Shown here in pieces: positions 1 through 7,636 of a DNA stretch of 64,000 nucleotides (the first letter of the stretch is position 1; each line of letters begins with the position of its first letter). The stretch is from assembly GCF_003939025.1 (NCBI RefSeq), contig NZ_RQIH01000022.1:29963-93962 (forward strand), read 5' to 3'. Source of the DNA: Rhizobium sophoriradicis. Lineage in GTDB: Bacteria; Pseudomonadota; Alphaproteobacteria; Rhizobiales; Rhizobiaceae. Made by a program: the position numbers and the translations under genes. Under the pieces are notes generated by a model. It was not told the origin of the DNA. It saw only the letters and a program-made list of their open reading frames with translations, and did no database searches.

Positions 1-1
1 C

Positions 2-919
2 GCTCTGACCGGGCGCAACGAAGGGTACTACCATGATCATCGCGGTACAGCGCAGGAATTCGTGTCCGCCGCCAAATATGGCTGTCTGTTTCAGGGGCAG
101 CGATATGACTGGCAAGACCGACCGAGGGGAACCGCCGGGCTCGACCTCAAACCGTGGAATTTCGTGCACTTCCTCCAAAATCACGACCAGATCGCCAATT
201 CCGGCACCGGCGCCAGGATCGGCCAGATAACGTCGCCAGCCCGCCTTCGGGCCCTGACAGCTCTCCAGTTGCTGGGCCCGCAGACACCCATGCTCTTTCA
301 AGGGCAGGAGTTTGGCGCCTCATCTCCCTTCTGTTATTTCGCAGATCATGACGGAGAATTCGCCGACACTGTACGGCAAGGTCGGCGTGAATTCATCAGC
401 CAATTCCCCAATCTGAGGGACAAACGGCTCATCATCCAGATGGCGGACCCATGTGCCCGCGAGACGTTCGACAGCGCGAAGCTTGATTGGGCTGAATGTG
501 AAAACAACGCGGCTGTCGTTCTTCTTCATCGCGACCTGCTCAAACTGCGTCAAACACACAAGGCCTTTTCTCGCCAAGCCTGCGCTCGTGATGGCCAGAT
601 AGACGGCAGCGTCCTATCGAGCTCCGCCTTTCTCCTGAGGTTTTTCGCTGAGCAACAGTCTGACGAGAGGCTGCTGCTAATCAACTTCGGCAAGGACCTC
701 GTCATCGATAGTCTGCCGGATCCGCTTTTTGCTCCACCACAAGGCCAGCAATGGCGTCTTTGCTGGTCGAGCGAGGACGCTTCTTACGGCGGCAGCGGAC
801 GCCGACCTTATGACTTTCAGAAGCGTTGGGTGTTGAATGGGGATATTGCTTTGGTTCTCGCCTCCGTAAAGGTGAGCAACGGTCGACCGGCCTCACCCGG
901 CCCCACGAACGACCGTTAA
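2..919 (+). CDS. treZ: Malto-oligosyltrehalose trehalohydrolase, 3' part
   Basis: This is the C-terminal part of TreZ, a GH13 enzyme that releases trehalose from maltooligosyl-trehalose in the cytoplasmic TreY/TreZ route. The frame is open from base 2, before the first possible start codon, and encodes EGYYHDHRGTAQEF and then KYGCLFQGQRYDWQ. A catalytic-domain segment FLQNHDQIAN follows, and then TPMLFQGQEFGA, both typical of TreZ. The carboxyl end has a beta-sandwich-like tail. About 306 residues are present of a usual length near 600, so the N-terminal half lies outside the window. Nothing suggests that the visible part is broken. Confidence 0.9.
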   Translation, partial: ALTGRNEGYYHDHRGTAQEFVSAAKYGCLFQGQRYDWQDRPRGTAGLDLKPWNFVHFLQNHDQIANSGTGARIGQITSPARLRALTALQLLGPQTPMLFQGQEFGASSPFCYFADHDGEFADTVRQGRREFISQFPNLRDKRLIIQMADPCARETFDSAKLDWAECENNAAVVLLHRDLLKLRQTHKAFSRQACARDGQIDGSVLSSSAFLLRFFAEQQSDERLLLINFGKDLVIDSLPDPLFAPPQGQQWRLCWSSEDASYGGSGRRPYDFQKRWVLNGDIALVLASVKVSNGRPASPGPTNDR

Positions 920-1149
920 GCCGGAATCTCGCGAGACGAAAACTCCGGCCCCTAACCGAAAACATCGCTCGCTCTGTAGAGGCCGGTTTGTGCAGCATCC
1001 TCTCAGGGCAAAGAAAACCGACATGCGGTCGATAAGGCGGGTCCAGACGACAAGCCGACGCTCATCGATAGTCCGGCGCAACGAACGGGTTGCCCAGCTC
1101 AACCGTGATCGAGCCGATATGCGATGCGGGCGCCATCCTCCTGAGCGGT

Positions 1150-1584
1150 TCAGGTGGCGTCACCGATCCTTTCACGTCCCCGGCGCGTCTCCAGTTCGTG
1201 AGCGTATGGGCCGGCATGCCCGCCCGTTCTCATGAAGTGCCTATCTATCTCAGCGATGATCGCTTCAGCCTTCTCTCCACCATTCAATCTGATGAGAGCG
1301 TCCAATTTTGCTTCCGTACGATCGTCGTTTTCTTTCGAAGAGGGGGAGCCGATATAGAGGAAGTAGGCAAGACCAACGACCTGCCAGAGCAATTGCAGGA
1401 ATTCGGACTGCCAGTTTTCAAAAGTGTCTCTGCTCATTTCCATGAGGTAGGCGTTGATCTCAGGCGTTTGCCCGTGGCTCTGCTGCTCGCCGACAAAGGC
1501 GAACCAGCCAAACAGCCAATGGCCGGCGAGCGAAAATAGGAAGAAGCCAACGGTGATCCAGGCATAGGCGTACTTTTTGAACAT
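1150..1584 (-). CDS. Small membrane protein, DUF6766-like
   Basis: A protein of 144 residues whose function is unknown. It has two hydrophobic segments, about residues 8-30 (ITVGFFLFSLAGHWLFGW) and 62-80 (LLWQVVGLAYFLYIG), with a stretch between them containing EQQSHGQTPEI. This arrangement resembles the DUF6766 family as I remember it. The C-terminal half is charged and probably cytoplasmic (SSKENDDRTEAKLDAL). The start is well supported: the minus strand carries AAGGAGGT a few bases before the ATG. It lies alone between treZ and the oxidoreductase gene. The family name is from memory only. Confidence 0.65.
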   Translation of the reverse strand: MFKKYAYAWITVGFFLFSLAGHWLFGWFAFVGEQQSHGQTPEINAYLMEMSRDTFENWQSEFLQLLWQVVGLAYFLYIGSPSSKENDDRTEAKLDALIRLNGGEKAEAIIAEIDRHFMRTGGHAGPYAHELETRRGRERIGDAT

Positions 1585-1656
1585 GATACCTCCTTAGACA
1601 GGTCTATTCTCGAGTGCGGTTGTGTGAGAGACCAGCCGCATTTGCCGACATGCTCA

Positions 1657-2694
1657 TCAGCTGATCCCTGACCTGCCTTCCAAGTCATCCCGCGCAGAGC
1701 GATCGAAGGAAGCAACCGACGCTCCAGCCTGGAAGTTCGGCAGTACCTCGCGTCCGAAGATTTCGATGAACTCGCGCTGATTGCGACCGACATTGTGAAT
1801 ATAGATCTGCTCGAATCCCATCGCGACATCGGCTTCCAGCCATTCGACATGCCGATGCGGCTCGGCCGAGATGCGAACGTGCTCATCCATATCCTCCGGC
1901 CGCACCTTGAGGCAGGCCTCGTCGAACTCCTCCGGCAATCGAAGCATCTCGGAGATAGCGGCGGAAATCGCGTTGCTGCGCCACTGGTCGTAGGCGTTTG
2001 TCCTGGCTTCGTCTTCGGACCCGGCATAGGAAATGTGCGTCTGTAAGTAGAGTGGCTTTCCTGCCCCGCCCCCACGCCGGAAGGCATCGACGATCTCGCC
2101 AAGCTTGTCCCGCGGCTGATTGATGGTGATGAGCGCATCCGCCCAACTGCCTGCCCACTCTGCCGTGTTTGGCGACAGCGCGCCGGCGACAATCCGTGGA
2201 AGGTCGTCGGGAAGTGTATGAACGCGTGCCTGATCGACTTTGATGGGCTCTGCGCGACTGACAAGCTTCCCCGACCATAAATCCCGCATGATTTCCACCG
2301 CCGCCCTCAGCCGTTCATTTCTTTCGGGTTTCGAGGGCCAGCGGTCGCCGGTGACATGCTCATTCATCGCCTGCCCGCTGCCGACGGCAATCCACGGCAA
2401 GCGCCCTGGAAACATCTGCGCGACCGTCGCGCCCGCCTGTGCGGTCAGTGCCGGATGATAACGCCAGCCCATCGGAACGGTAATGATACCGAACGGAATA
2501 GAGTGCGTGGCCTGGAGCGCCGCCCCTAGCCAAGCCCATGCAAAGCCAGACTGACCTTGCCTCTCGCTCCATGGCGTCAGGTGGTCCGACGACATCACCG
2601 CCTGGAAACCTGCGGCCTCTGCGGCTTGCACATGTCCGAGGAGCTCGCTTGGCGAAAATTGTTCGTGGGACGCGTGATAACCGATCAGCGTCAT
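1657..2694 (-). CDS. LLM-class flavin-dependent oxidoreductase (TIGR03885-like)
   Basis: A 345-residue luciferase-like monooxygenase fold protein. The N-terminus IGYHASHEQF and the segment MSSDHLTPW are typical of this class. It also has PGRLPWIAVGSGQAMNEH in the flavin-binding barrel and, near the C-terminus, GFEQIYIHNVGRNQ. The match is to the group described as non-F420 flavin oxidoreductases (TIGR03885), whose substrate is unknown. Its ATG overlaps the stop of the upstream amylase-family gene by four bases, so the two are probably translated together. A metabolic link to trehalose or alpha-glucan is suggested only by position. Confidence 0.8.
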   Translation of the reverse strand: MTLIGYHASHEQFSPSELLGHVQAAEAAGFQAVMSSDHLTPWSERQGQSGFAWAWLGAALQATHSIPFGIITVPMGWRYHPALTAQAGATVAQMFPGRLPWIAVGSGQAMNEHVTGDRWPSKPERNERLRAAVEIMRDLWSGKLVSRAEPIKVDQARVHTLPDDLPRIVAGALSPNTAEWAGSWADALITINQPRDKLGEIVDAFRRGGGAGKPLYLQTHISYAGSEDEARTNAYDQWRSNAISAAISEMLRLPEEFDEACLKVRPEDMDEHVRISAEPHRHVEWLEADVAMGFEQIYIHNVGRNQREFIEIFGREVLPNFQAGASVASFDRSARDDLEGRSGIS

Positions 2695-4337
2695 GATCCG
2701 TTCCCTTCCGAAATAAACCAGTGATAGGCGTAGGGCTCAAGCTCAGGGCGCGGATGGGCGACCCCCTCGTACTCCATGTTGCCTATGAGATCTCGAAAGC
2801 GTTTGGGTTGCATGCCGCCGAAGTTGATTTCTGTTCTGATTTGCCGATCCGCAAGATTATGGACGAGCAACAGGAGCGCGCCGGCCGCTTCAAAACCGTG
2901 GACCAAAACAGCCGGATCGCCGGCGCTCAGCCTCACCAGCCGGCCCTTGGTGAAAAGCGGCTGGTTCCTGCGTAGGAAAATAAAGCGCTTAACCCTGTTC
3001 AATAGAGAATTCGGGTCCTCACACTGGTCGGCCACGTTCACCTTTCTATAGGAAAACGGCCCCTCGGCGACGAGCGGCTGGCATAGCTTTCCGCTGCTGG
3101 CGTTGGAGAACCCCGCGTTCCTCTCCCCTGACCACTGCATCGGTACCCGCACGGTGCTGCGTCCGGGCTGAGAAAGGTCCTCCCCAATGCCAATCTCGTC
3201 CCCATAGACGATAAGCGGCGGCCCGCTCAGAGAAAAGATGATGCTGAAGGCAAGTTCGATCCGCTGCTGATTGCCACCTAGCATGGGCGCGACGCGGCGG
3301 CGGATGCCGCGGCCGAAGGCCTGCATCTCTTCCTTCGGCGCAAAGGCGTCGAAGACATTCTTCTTCAAATCCGCCGGAACCTGTGAAAAATCGAGCTCAT
3401 CGAGGTTGCGCAAGAAATTTACCCAGCCGCAGCCCGCTGGCGGCTCCGGAAGCAGGCTCAGTCCTTGGTTGATGGAGGCCGCGTCCTCTCTGGCGAAACC
3501 TGCGAAGAGGTAGCAGGCGAGCATGAAATTCAGCAGAAGATGAAGTTGGTCCCCCTCTCCAAAGAAGGCGTCGGAAGCCTCCGGCCGAAGATTGACTTCT
3601 CCGAGAAGCACACCGCCCGGTCGCCTGCTGTGCAGATAGCTTCCAATCTGCCTCAATACGCCATGTGGATCGCGGGGGTTGGCGTGTTCGAACCCTTTGT
3701 CGGCAATAATAAGTGGAGCCGCGTCCAGCCTGAACCCGCTGACGCCGAATGCAATCCAGTAATCGACGATACGCAATATCTCTTCACGCACCTGCGGATT
3801 TGCAATATTCAGTTCAGGCTGAAAGTCGTAGAAGTTATGGAAATAATAGGCTCTCGCCACCTCATCGTAGGTCCAGAGGCTGTTCACTTCGCCCGGAAAA
3901 ATCGACTTCGCCCCGGAAGCGACGGGTGGAGGGTCGGCGCTCCAGACATAGTAATCGCGGTAGCGCGTCTCGTCGTCGTGTCTGGCGGCTTGGAACCAGG
4001 GGGGCTGATCAGAGGTGTGATTGACGACGAGGTCGATAATGACGCGAATGCCGTGCTCACCAGCGCTGTGCAGAAAAGCCAGGAAATCTTCAAGCGTCCC
4101 CACCTTCGGGTTGATCGAGTAAAAATCACTGACGTCATAACCGTTGTCGCGGTCAGGACTGCGATAAAACGGAAGGAGCCAGATGCAGGTGATGCCAAGC
4201 TCCGAAAGATATGTCAGCTTTTCCGCAAGACCGATGAAGTCACCAATGCCGTCGCCATTGCCATCCGCAAATTTCTCAACATCTATACTGTAGATCACGG
4301 CCTCCTTATACCAGCTACTGCTTCGGTGCGGCTCCAC
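2691..4337 (-). CDS. GH13 alpha-amylase family protein (trehalose synthase-like)
   Basis: A 548-residue glycoside hydrolase family 13 protein. The N-terminus (WYKEAVIYSIDVEKFADGNG) is like trehalose synthases and related enzymes. The usual GH13 regions are visible: region I DLVVNHTSD, region II GFRLDAAPLI carrying the nucleophile Asp, region III GEVNLRPE carrying the acid/base Glu, and region IV with NLDELDFS instead of the usual NHD. The last difference makes the exact activity uncertain. It could be a maltose-active transglycosylase or a hydrolase. It is shorter than bifunctional TreS-maltokinase proteins. It forms a two-gene unit with the downstream flavin oxidoreductase (ATGA overlap). 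Confidence 0.8.
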   Translation of the reverse strand: MEPHRSSSWYKEAVIYSIDVEKFADGNGDGIGDFIGLAEKLTYLSELGITCIWLLPFYRSPDRDNGYDVSDFYSINPKVGTLEDFLAFLHSAGEHGIRVIIDLVVNHTSDQPPWFQAARHDDETRYRDYYVWSADPPPVASGAKSIFPGEVNSLWTYDEVARAYYFHNFYDFQPELNIANPQVREEILRIVDYWIAFGVSGFRLDAAPLIIADKGFEHANPRDPHGVLRQIGSYLHSRRPGGVLLGEVNLRPEASDAFFGEGDQLHLLLNFMLACYLFAGFAREDAASINQGLSLLPEPPAGCGWVNFLRNLDELDFSQVPADLKKNVFDAFAPKEEMQAFGRGIRRRVAPMLGGNQQRIELAFSIIFSLSGPPLIVYGDEIGIGEDLSQPGRSTVRVPMQWSGERNAGFSNASSGKLCQPLVAEGPFSYRKVNVADQCEDPNSLLNRVKRFIFLRRNQPLFTKGRLVRLSAGDPAVLVHGFEAAGALLLLVHNLADRQIRTEINFGGMQPKRFRDLIGNMEYEGVAHPRPELEPYAYHWFISEGNGS

Positions 4338-4457
4338 GACGGTCTCCTGTTAGTCCTTGCTGGAAACATCTAACGGTTCCGGAGGGGCTGAGTTCCTTGG
4401 ATCCTCTCAGGTTCACTGGCGTCGCAGGATGATGGAGGGTGTTTTTCCTGTCGGAAC

Positions 4458-4821
4458 CTGCCGGCACCGGAGGAGTTCATCCGCGGAGCAAACGAGAACG
4501 GCCGCGATAACGCTCGCACTCCAATGCATTGGAGCACCGCCCCCTATGGCGGCTTTTCGACCGGTGTGCCTTGGATCGAAGTCAATCCCAACTATTCGAA
4601 AGTCAATGCCGAAGCGGCCACTAGGGACGAGAAGTCGATCTGGAACCACTATCGCAAGCTGATCGCCCTCCGGAAGACGCACCCGCTCATCGTCTACCGC
4701 GAATACCGATCCTGGCTCGACCAACACCCCAATGTCTTCGTCTATACCCGTACGCTCGATAGCGACGATCAGCGAAACCATTGAGCTCAAGCCATACGAG
4801 GCGTTCGCCATAAGCGTCTGA
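4458..4821 (+). pseudogene. Remnant of a GH13 alpha-glucosidase (C-terminal part)
   Basis: The frame from about 4458 reads PEEFIRGANENGRDNARTP, then MHW, FSTGVPWIEVNPNYSKVNAE and RKLIALRKTHPLIVYREY, which is the C-terminal catalytic and linker part of oligo-1,6-glucosidase or alpha-glucosidase. The frame stops at 4784 (DSDDQRNH). In another frame, 4780-4821 encodes IELKPYEAFAISV and a stop, which is the normal end of such enzymes, so a short internal segment has been lost with a frameshift. No N-terminal domain precedes it. It is therefore a decayed gene, truncated on the left and deleted near the right end. Confidence 0.75.
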
Positions 4822-4975
4822 GTGAAGCTCCGAAACGAACATGGCAGGTCTCGCCGGGACCGGAGTGACGGCTTTGCAACGCCGTTGACAAAGGTCGATC
4901 CGCAGCGTTGCATTGAACCGGCAATAGATTTATGTCGAACTCGCTGCACGATCGCAGCGTGTAACCGCAGAGGAG
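4822..4975. other. Gap with no recognised gene
   Basis: Between the alpha-glucosidase remnant and the SEC-C gene I see no convincing coding sequence, hairpin or repeat. It presumably holds the promoter of the SEC-C gene, but no clear -35/-10 pair stood out. Confidence 0.4.
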
Positions 4976-4981
4976 GCAGCC

Positions 4982-5217
4982 ATGGCTCGCAAACACCTCA
5001 CCGACTTCAGCTTTTGAGGTCACGTCGAAACGACGTAAATCCTTCCCGTCCGAAGCCCGGGTCAAGACCGGTTCGCAGATCGTTCATGGCGATGTCGAAT
5101 TGATCGAAAAACTCGGCCGCAACGATCCCTGCCCCTGCGGTTCCAGGAGGCGGTTTCAAGAATTGCTGCCTGCATTCCGGCCGCTATGACGGCATTCAAC
5201 GGGATTACTATTTTTAG
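4982..5217 (+). pseudogene. SEC-C motif small protein, broken by two +1 frameshifts
   Basis: A strong ribosome binding site (AGGAGG) precedes ATG 4982, which reads MARKHLTDFSF and then stops. If one T is removed from the TTTT run at 5012-5015, the frame continues FEVTSKRRKSF ... VHGDVELIEKLGRNDPCPCG. If one T is also removed from the TTT run at 5154-5156, it continues RRRFKNCCLHSGRYDG and ends DYYF at 5215-5217. The result is a 77-residue protein with a complete zinc-binding SEC-C motif (CPC-x8-CC). Both lesions are single extra T in short T runs, so the gene is either a recent pseudogene or affected by sequence error. Confidence 0.7.
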
Positions 5218-5235
5218 AAACCGTGACTGAAGGTG

Positions 5236-5262
5236 GCGGCGCCCTTTACAGAAGGGCGCCGC
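5236..5262. repeat. Inverted repeat hairpin after the SEC-C gene
   Basis: Arms GCGGCGCCCTT (5236-5246) and AAGGGCGCCGC (5252-5262) with a five-base loop. It could form a strong RNA hairpin, but no T run follows on either strand. It may help to end transcription or may be a small repeat. Confidence 0.5.
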
Positions 5263-5291
5263 TCATCATGCGGGCAAAGCGACATGCCGGA

Positions 5292-5463
5292 TCACAGCTG
5301 GAAAGTCCTGATCTCGTTGCCCCGTTCGATGGTCCGGTTGGCGACAAAGCGTCCGGATTTGGTCGCCGCCTGCTTCTCAGCCTCAATTTGGTGCAACATT
5401 GCTTGGAGGCGCTGAAGCGCCAGGGCTTTGTTGCGGTGCTTGGAATTGCAAGCATGAGGCGCG
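5292..5463 (-). pseudogene. C-terminal fragment of a class I peptide chain release factor-like gene
   Basis: On the minus strand, immediately after the stop of the GlxA-type regulator, a frame reads SKHRNKALALQRLQAMLHQI and ends ERGNEIRTFQL before a stop at 5292-5294. The basic N-K-A-L-A-L-x-R-L helix followed by a short IR-T-F tail is the usual end of RF-2 or RF-H type release factors. The GGQ domain that should precede it is absent, since the regulator gene occupies that position. About 57 residues remain, without a start codon of its own. I interpret it as a gene remnant. Confidence 0.5.
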
Positions 5464-6474
5464 CTAACCGCAGAATGATTTCCGATAGGCGCCTGGGCTC
5501 GTCCCCAGCCTCCGACGAAAATGATGCCGCATGGTCGCCAGCGTGCCAAAGCCGCTTGATATGGCGATGTCGTCGAGCGATACCGCAAGCTCTTTCTCGA
5601 GAAGATCGCGCGCGTGCCGCAGCCGCTCCTTCAGCAGCCACTCGCCGACACTCTCACCCGTTGCGGCTTCGAAGCGGCGTTGAAAGGTGCGCATGCTCAT
5701 GCCCGCTCTTTTGGCGAGCAGATTGATCGGCTGCTCCTCGGACAGGCTTTCCCGCATCCATTCGATCAGCGGCCCGAGACGCATGCCCTCGCGCTCCTCC
5801 GGCACGGGAGCCGCGATGAACTGCGCCTGCCCGCCCTCACGATGCGGCGGAACGACCAGCCGTCGCGCCACGCTGTTTGCGGCATCCGGGCCGAAATCGC
5901 CGCGCACCACATGCAGGCAGAGATCGATGCCGGCCGCGCTTCCCGCCGCCGTCAGAATGCTGCCCTCGTCCACGTAGAGAACATCGGCGTCAAGAGTGAT
6001 GTCGGGATAACGCGCTGCGACCGAGGCGACGTAGCGCCAATGCGTGGTCGCCCGCCGTCCGGCGAGCAGACCGGCCCCAGCAAGCACGGCAACGCCGGAG
6101 CAGAGCGACATGATGCGCGCGCCGCGCTGATGGGCTGCCCTAAGCGCTGCGGCGAGCGGCGCAGGCACCGGCGCATCGATCGCCCGCCAGCCCGGCACGA
6201 CGATCAGGTCCGCCTCCTCAAGCACCTCCATTCCCTTGTCGACGGCGACCGTCAACCCGCCGGCGGCGCGCAGCGGCCCCGGCTCGATGCCGCAGACGGA
6301 GAAGCGATACCAGCCTTCGCCCATCTCCGGGCGCGGCAGGCCGAAGACCTCATAGGCGATGCCGAATTCGAAGGTGCAAAGCCCATCATAGGCAAGGGCT
6401 GCGACCAGGGGGCCTTTCGTCTGATGCGGCGATGTGTTTGGCATGATTTTTACGGTGTCAGTCATGATGGCCAA
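5464..6474 (-). CDS. ftrA: GlxA/FtrA-type AraC-family transcriptional regulator
   Basis: 336 residues with two domains. Residues about 22-190 form a DJ-1/PfpI (class I amidotransferase-like) domain with the nucleophile elbow ARIMSLCSGVAVLAGAGLL. Residues about 225-330 hold two AraC helix-turn-helix units (INLLAKRAGMSMRTFQRRF and LDDIAISSGFGTLATMRHHF). Such regulators bind DNA next to stress or amino-derivative genes. It is divergent from the rhodanese gene, with 61 bases between starts, and probably controls it. Several in-frame ATGs lie at the 5' end, so the start could be up to ten codons later. The FtrA name rests on overall resemblance. Confidence 0.8.
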   Translation of the reverse strand: MAIMTDTVKIMPNTSPHQTKGPLVAALAYDGLCTFEFGIAYEVFGLPRPEMGEGWYRFSVCGIEPGPLRAAGGLTVAVDKGMEVLEEADLIVVPGWRAIDAPVPAPLAAALRAAHQRGARIMSLCSGVAVLAGAGLLAGRRATTHWRYVASVAARYPDITLDADVLYVDEGSILTAAGSAAGIDLCLHVVRGDFGPDAANSVARRLVVPPHREGGQAQFIAAPVPEEREGMRLGPLIEWMRESLSEEQPINLLAKRAGMSMRTFQRRFEAATGESVGEWLLKERLRHARDLLEKELAVSLDDIAISSGFGTLATMRHHFRRRLGTSPGAYRKSFCG

Positions 6475-6535
6475 TTTCGCAAAGCTGTAGCATCGGCGAT
6501 ACCAGGCTGCAATTCCAACACGAAAGGAAAGACAT

Positions 6536-6946
6536 ATGCCAAGCCCTGTCGCCGAAATACCCGCCGCCGAGCCCGATCTCGCCGCCGCCCATTATGCCGC
6601 CAAGCTCGCCTTCGAAACCGATTGCTCGGATGTCCATGCTGCCTTTGCCGGCGCCAAGGTCGATTTCGTTCTCCTCGACGTGCGCTCGGCGGCCCTGTTT
6701 GCGCAATCCCATGTACCTGGCGCGATCAATCTTCCGCACGGCAAGATGACCGCGCACCGCATGTCGGAATGGGCAAGGGACACGCTGTTCGTCGTCTATT
6801 GCGCCGGTCCCCACTGCAACGGCGCCGATAAGGCCGCTTTCCGCCTCGCCAAGCTCGGCCTGAGGACGAAGTTGATGATCGGCGGCATGACCGGCTGGGC
6901 CGACGAGGGCTTTGCCTTCGAAAGCGCGGCCATGGCTGCCGAATAA
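6536..6946 (+). CDS. Rhodanese-like domain protein
   Basis: A 136-residue single rhodanese domain. The sequence shows VLLDVRSAALFAQSHVPGAI and NLPHG, then the active-site loop VVYCAGPHCNGADKAA, where the Cys of YCAGPHC is in the catalytic place. It ends with KLMIGGMTGWADEGF, typical of the family. Such proteins move sulfane sulfur or act as redox/sulfur sensors in the cytoplasm. AGGAAAG precedes the ATG. It is divergent from the GlxA/FtrA-type regulator, a pairing that suggests control by it. Confidence 0.85.
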   Translation: MPSPVAEIPAAEPDLAAAHYAAKLAFETDCSDVHAAFAGAKVDFVLLDVRSAALFAQSHVPGAINLPHGKMTAHRMSEWARDTLFVVYCAGPHCNGADKAAFRLAKLGLRTKLMIGGMTGWADEGFAFESAAMAAE

Positions 6947-6984
6947 GACGGACAATGCCCTCATCATGCGGTCACATGGAGTTG

Positions 6985-7016
6985 AGGGAAGCCCATGTTT
7001 TTCTATGGGCTTCCCT
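6985..7016. repeat. Inverted repeat after the rhodanese gene
   Basis: Arms AGGGAAGCCCAT (6985-6996) and ATGGGCTTCCCT (7005-7016) around an eight-base T-rich loop. It is a possible terminator for the rhodanese gene, although no T run follows directly. Confidence 0.55.
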
Positions 7017-7099
7017 GGAAATACGGGAATGCTGCAATATATCGCTAGTTCATCCTCAGATGAACGGCACCCTATGCCATAATCCGTAGACCGGTCCGC

Positions 7100-7636
7100 A
7101 TGTCACTTCGCAGCGTGCTTCGCGCACAAACAGCAGATTGCCACGCCGAGGTCGATATGCTTTTCGGCACCTTCGATCTTTCCAATAGAGAGCGGTATAG
7201 GACATTCCTGCGCGCGCATGCCCGGATCGTGCCGGCCGCCGAAAATGCGATCGAGAATGCCGGAATCCTCCGCCTGCTGCCCGACTGGTCGGAACGCAGA
7301 CGCGCGCCGCTTCTCTTTGCCGATATCCGCGCGCTCGGCGATCAAATGCCGGCGCTCCTTCCGCCGCCGGCGCTCGGCTGCGAAGCGGCACTCTGGGGAG
7401 CGCTCTATGTACTCGAAGGCTCCAAGCTCGGCGGCGCTCTGCTCGCCAAATCCGTGCCGGATCACCTGCCGAGCAGCTATCTCGCGCCGCAAGGGTCGAA
7501 GGGCGCCATGCGTCTCTTCATGGAGCGCCTCGACGCGAGCGATGTCGACGATCCCGCGGCGGCCGTCGCCGCGGCCCGCACTGTCTTCGATCTCTTCCTC
7601 AAAGCCGGTCAGCTTGAACTGGAAGCCGTCCCATGA
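7100..7636 (+). CDS. bphO: Biliverdin-producing heme oxygenase
   Basis: 178 residues, the normal size for bacterial heme oxygenase. It opens heme to biliverdin with release of iron and CO, in the cytoplasm. The proximal heme ligand is probably His15 (RAQTADCHAEVD), and the distal glycine-rich helix is near EAALWGALYVLEGSKLGGA. Its stop overlaps the start of the bacteriophytochrome gene (ATGA at 7633-7636), so the enzyme that makes the chromophore is made together with the apoprotein that uses it. This context makes a light-sensing role more likely than iron gathering. Confidence 0.9.
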   Translation: MSLRSVLRAQTADCHAEVDMLFGTFDLSNRERYRTFLRAHARIVPAAENAIENAGILRLLPDWSERRRAPLLFADIRALGDQMPALLPPPALGCEAALWGALYVLEGSKLGGALLAKSVPDHLPSSYLAPQGSKGAMRLFMERLDASDVDDPAAAVAAARTVFDLFLKAGQLELEAVP

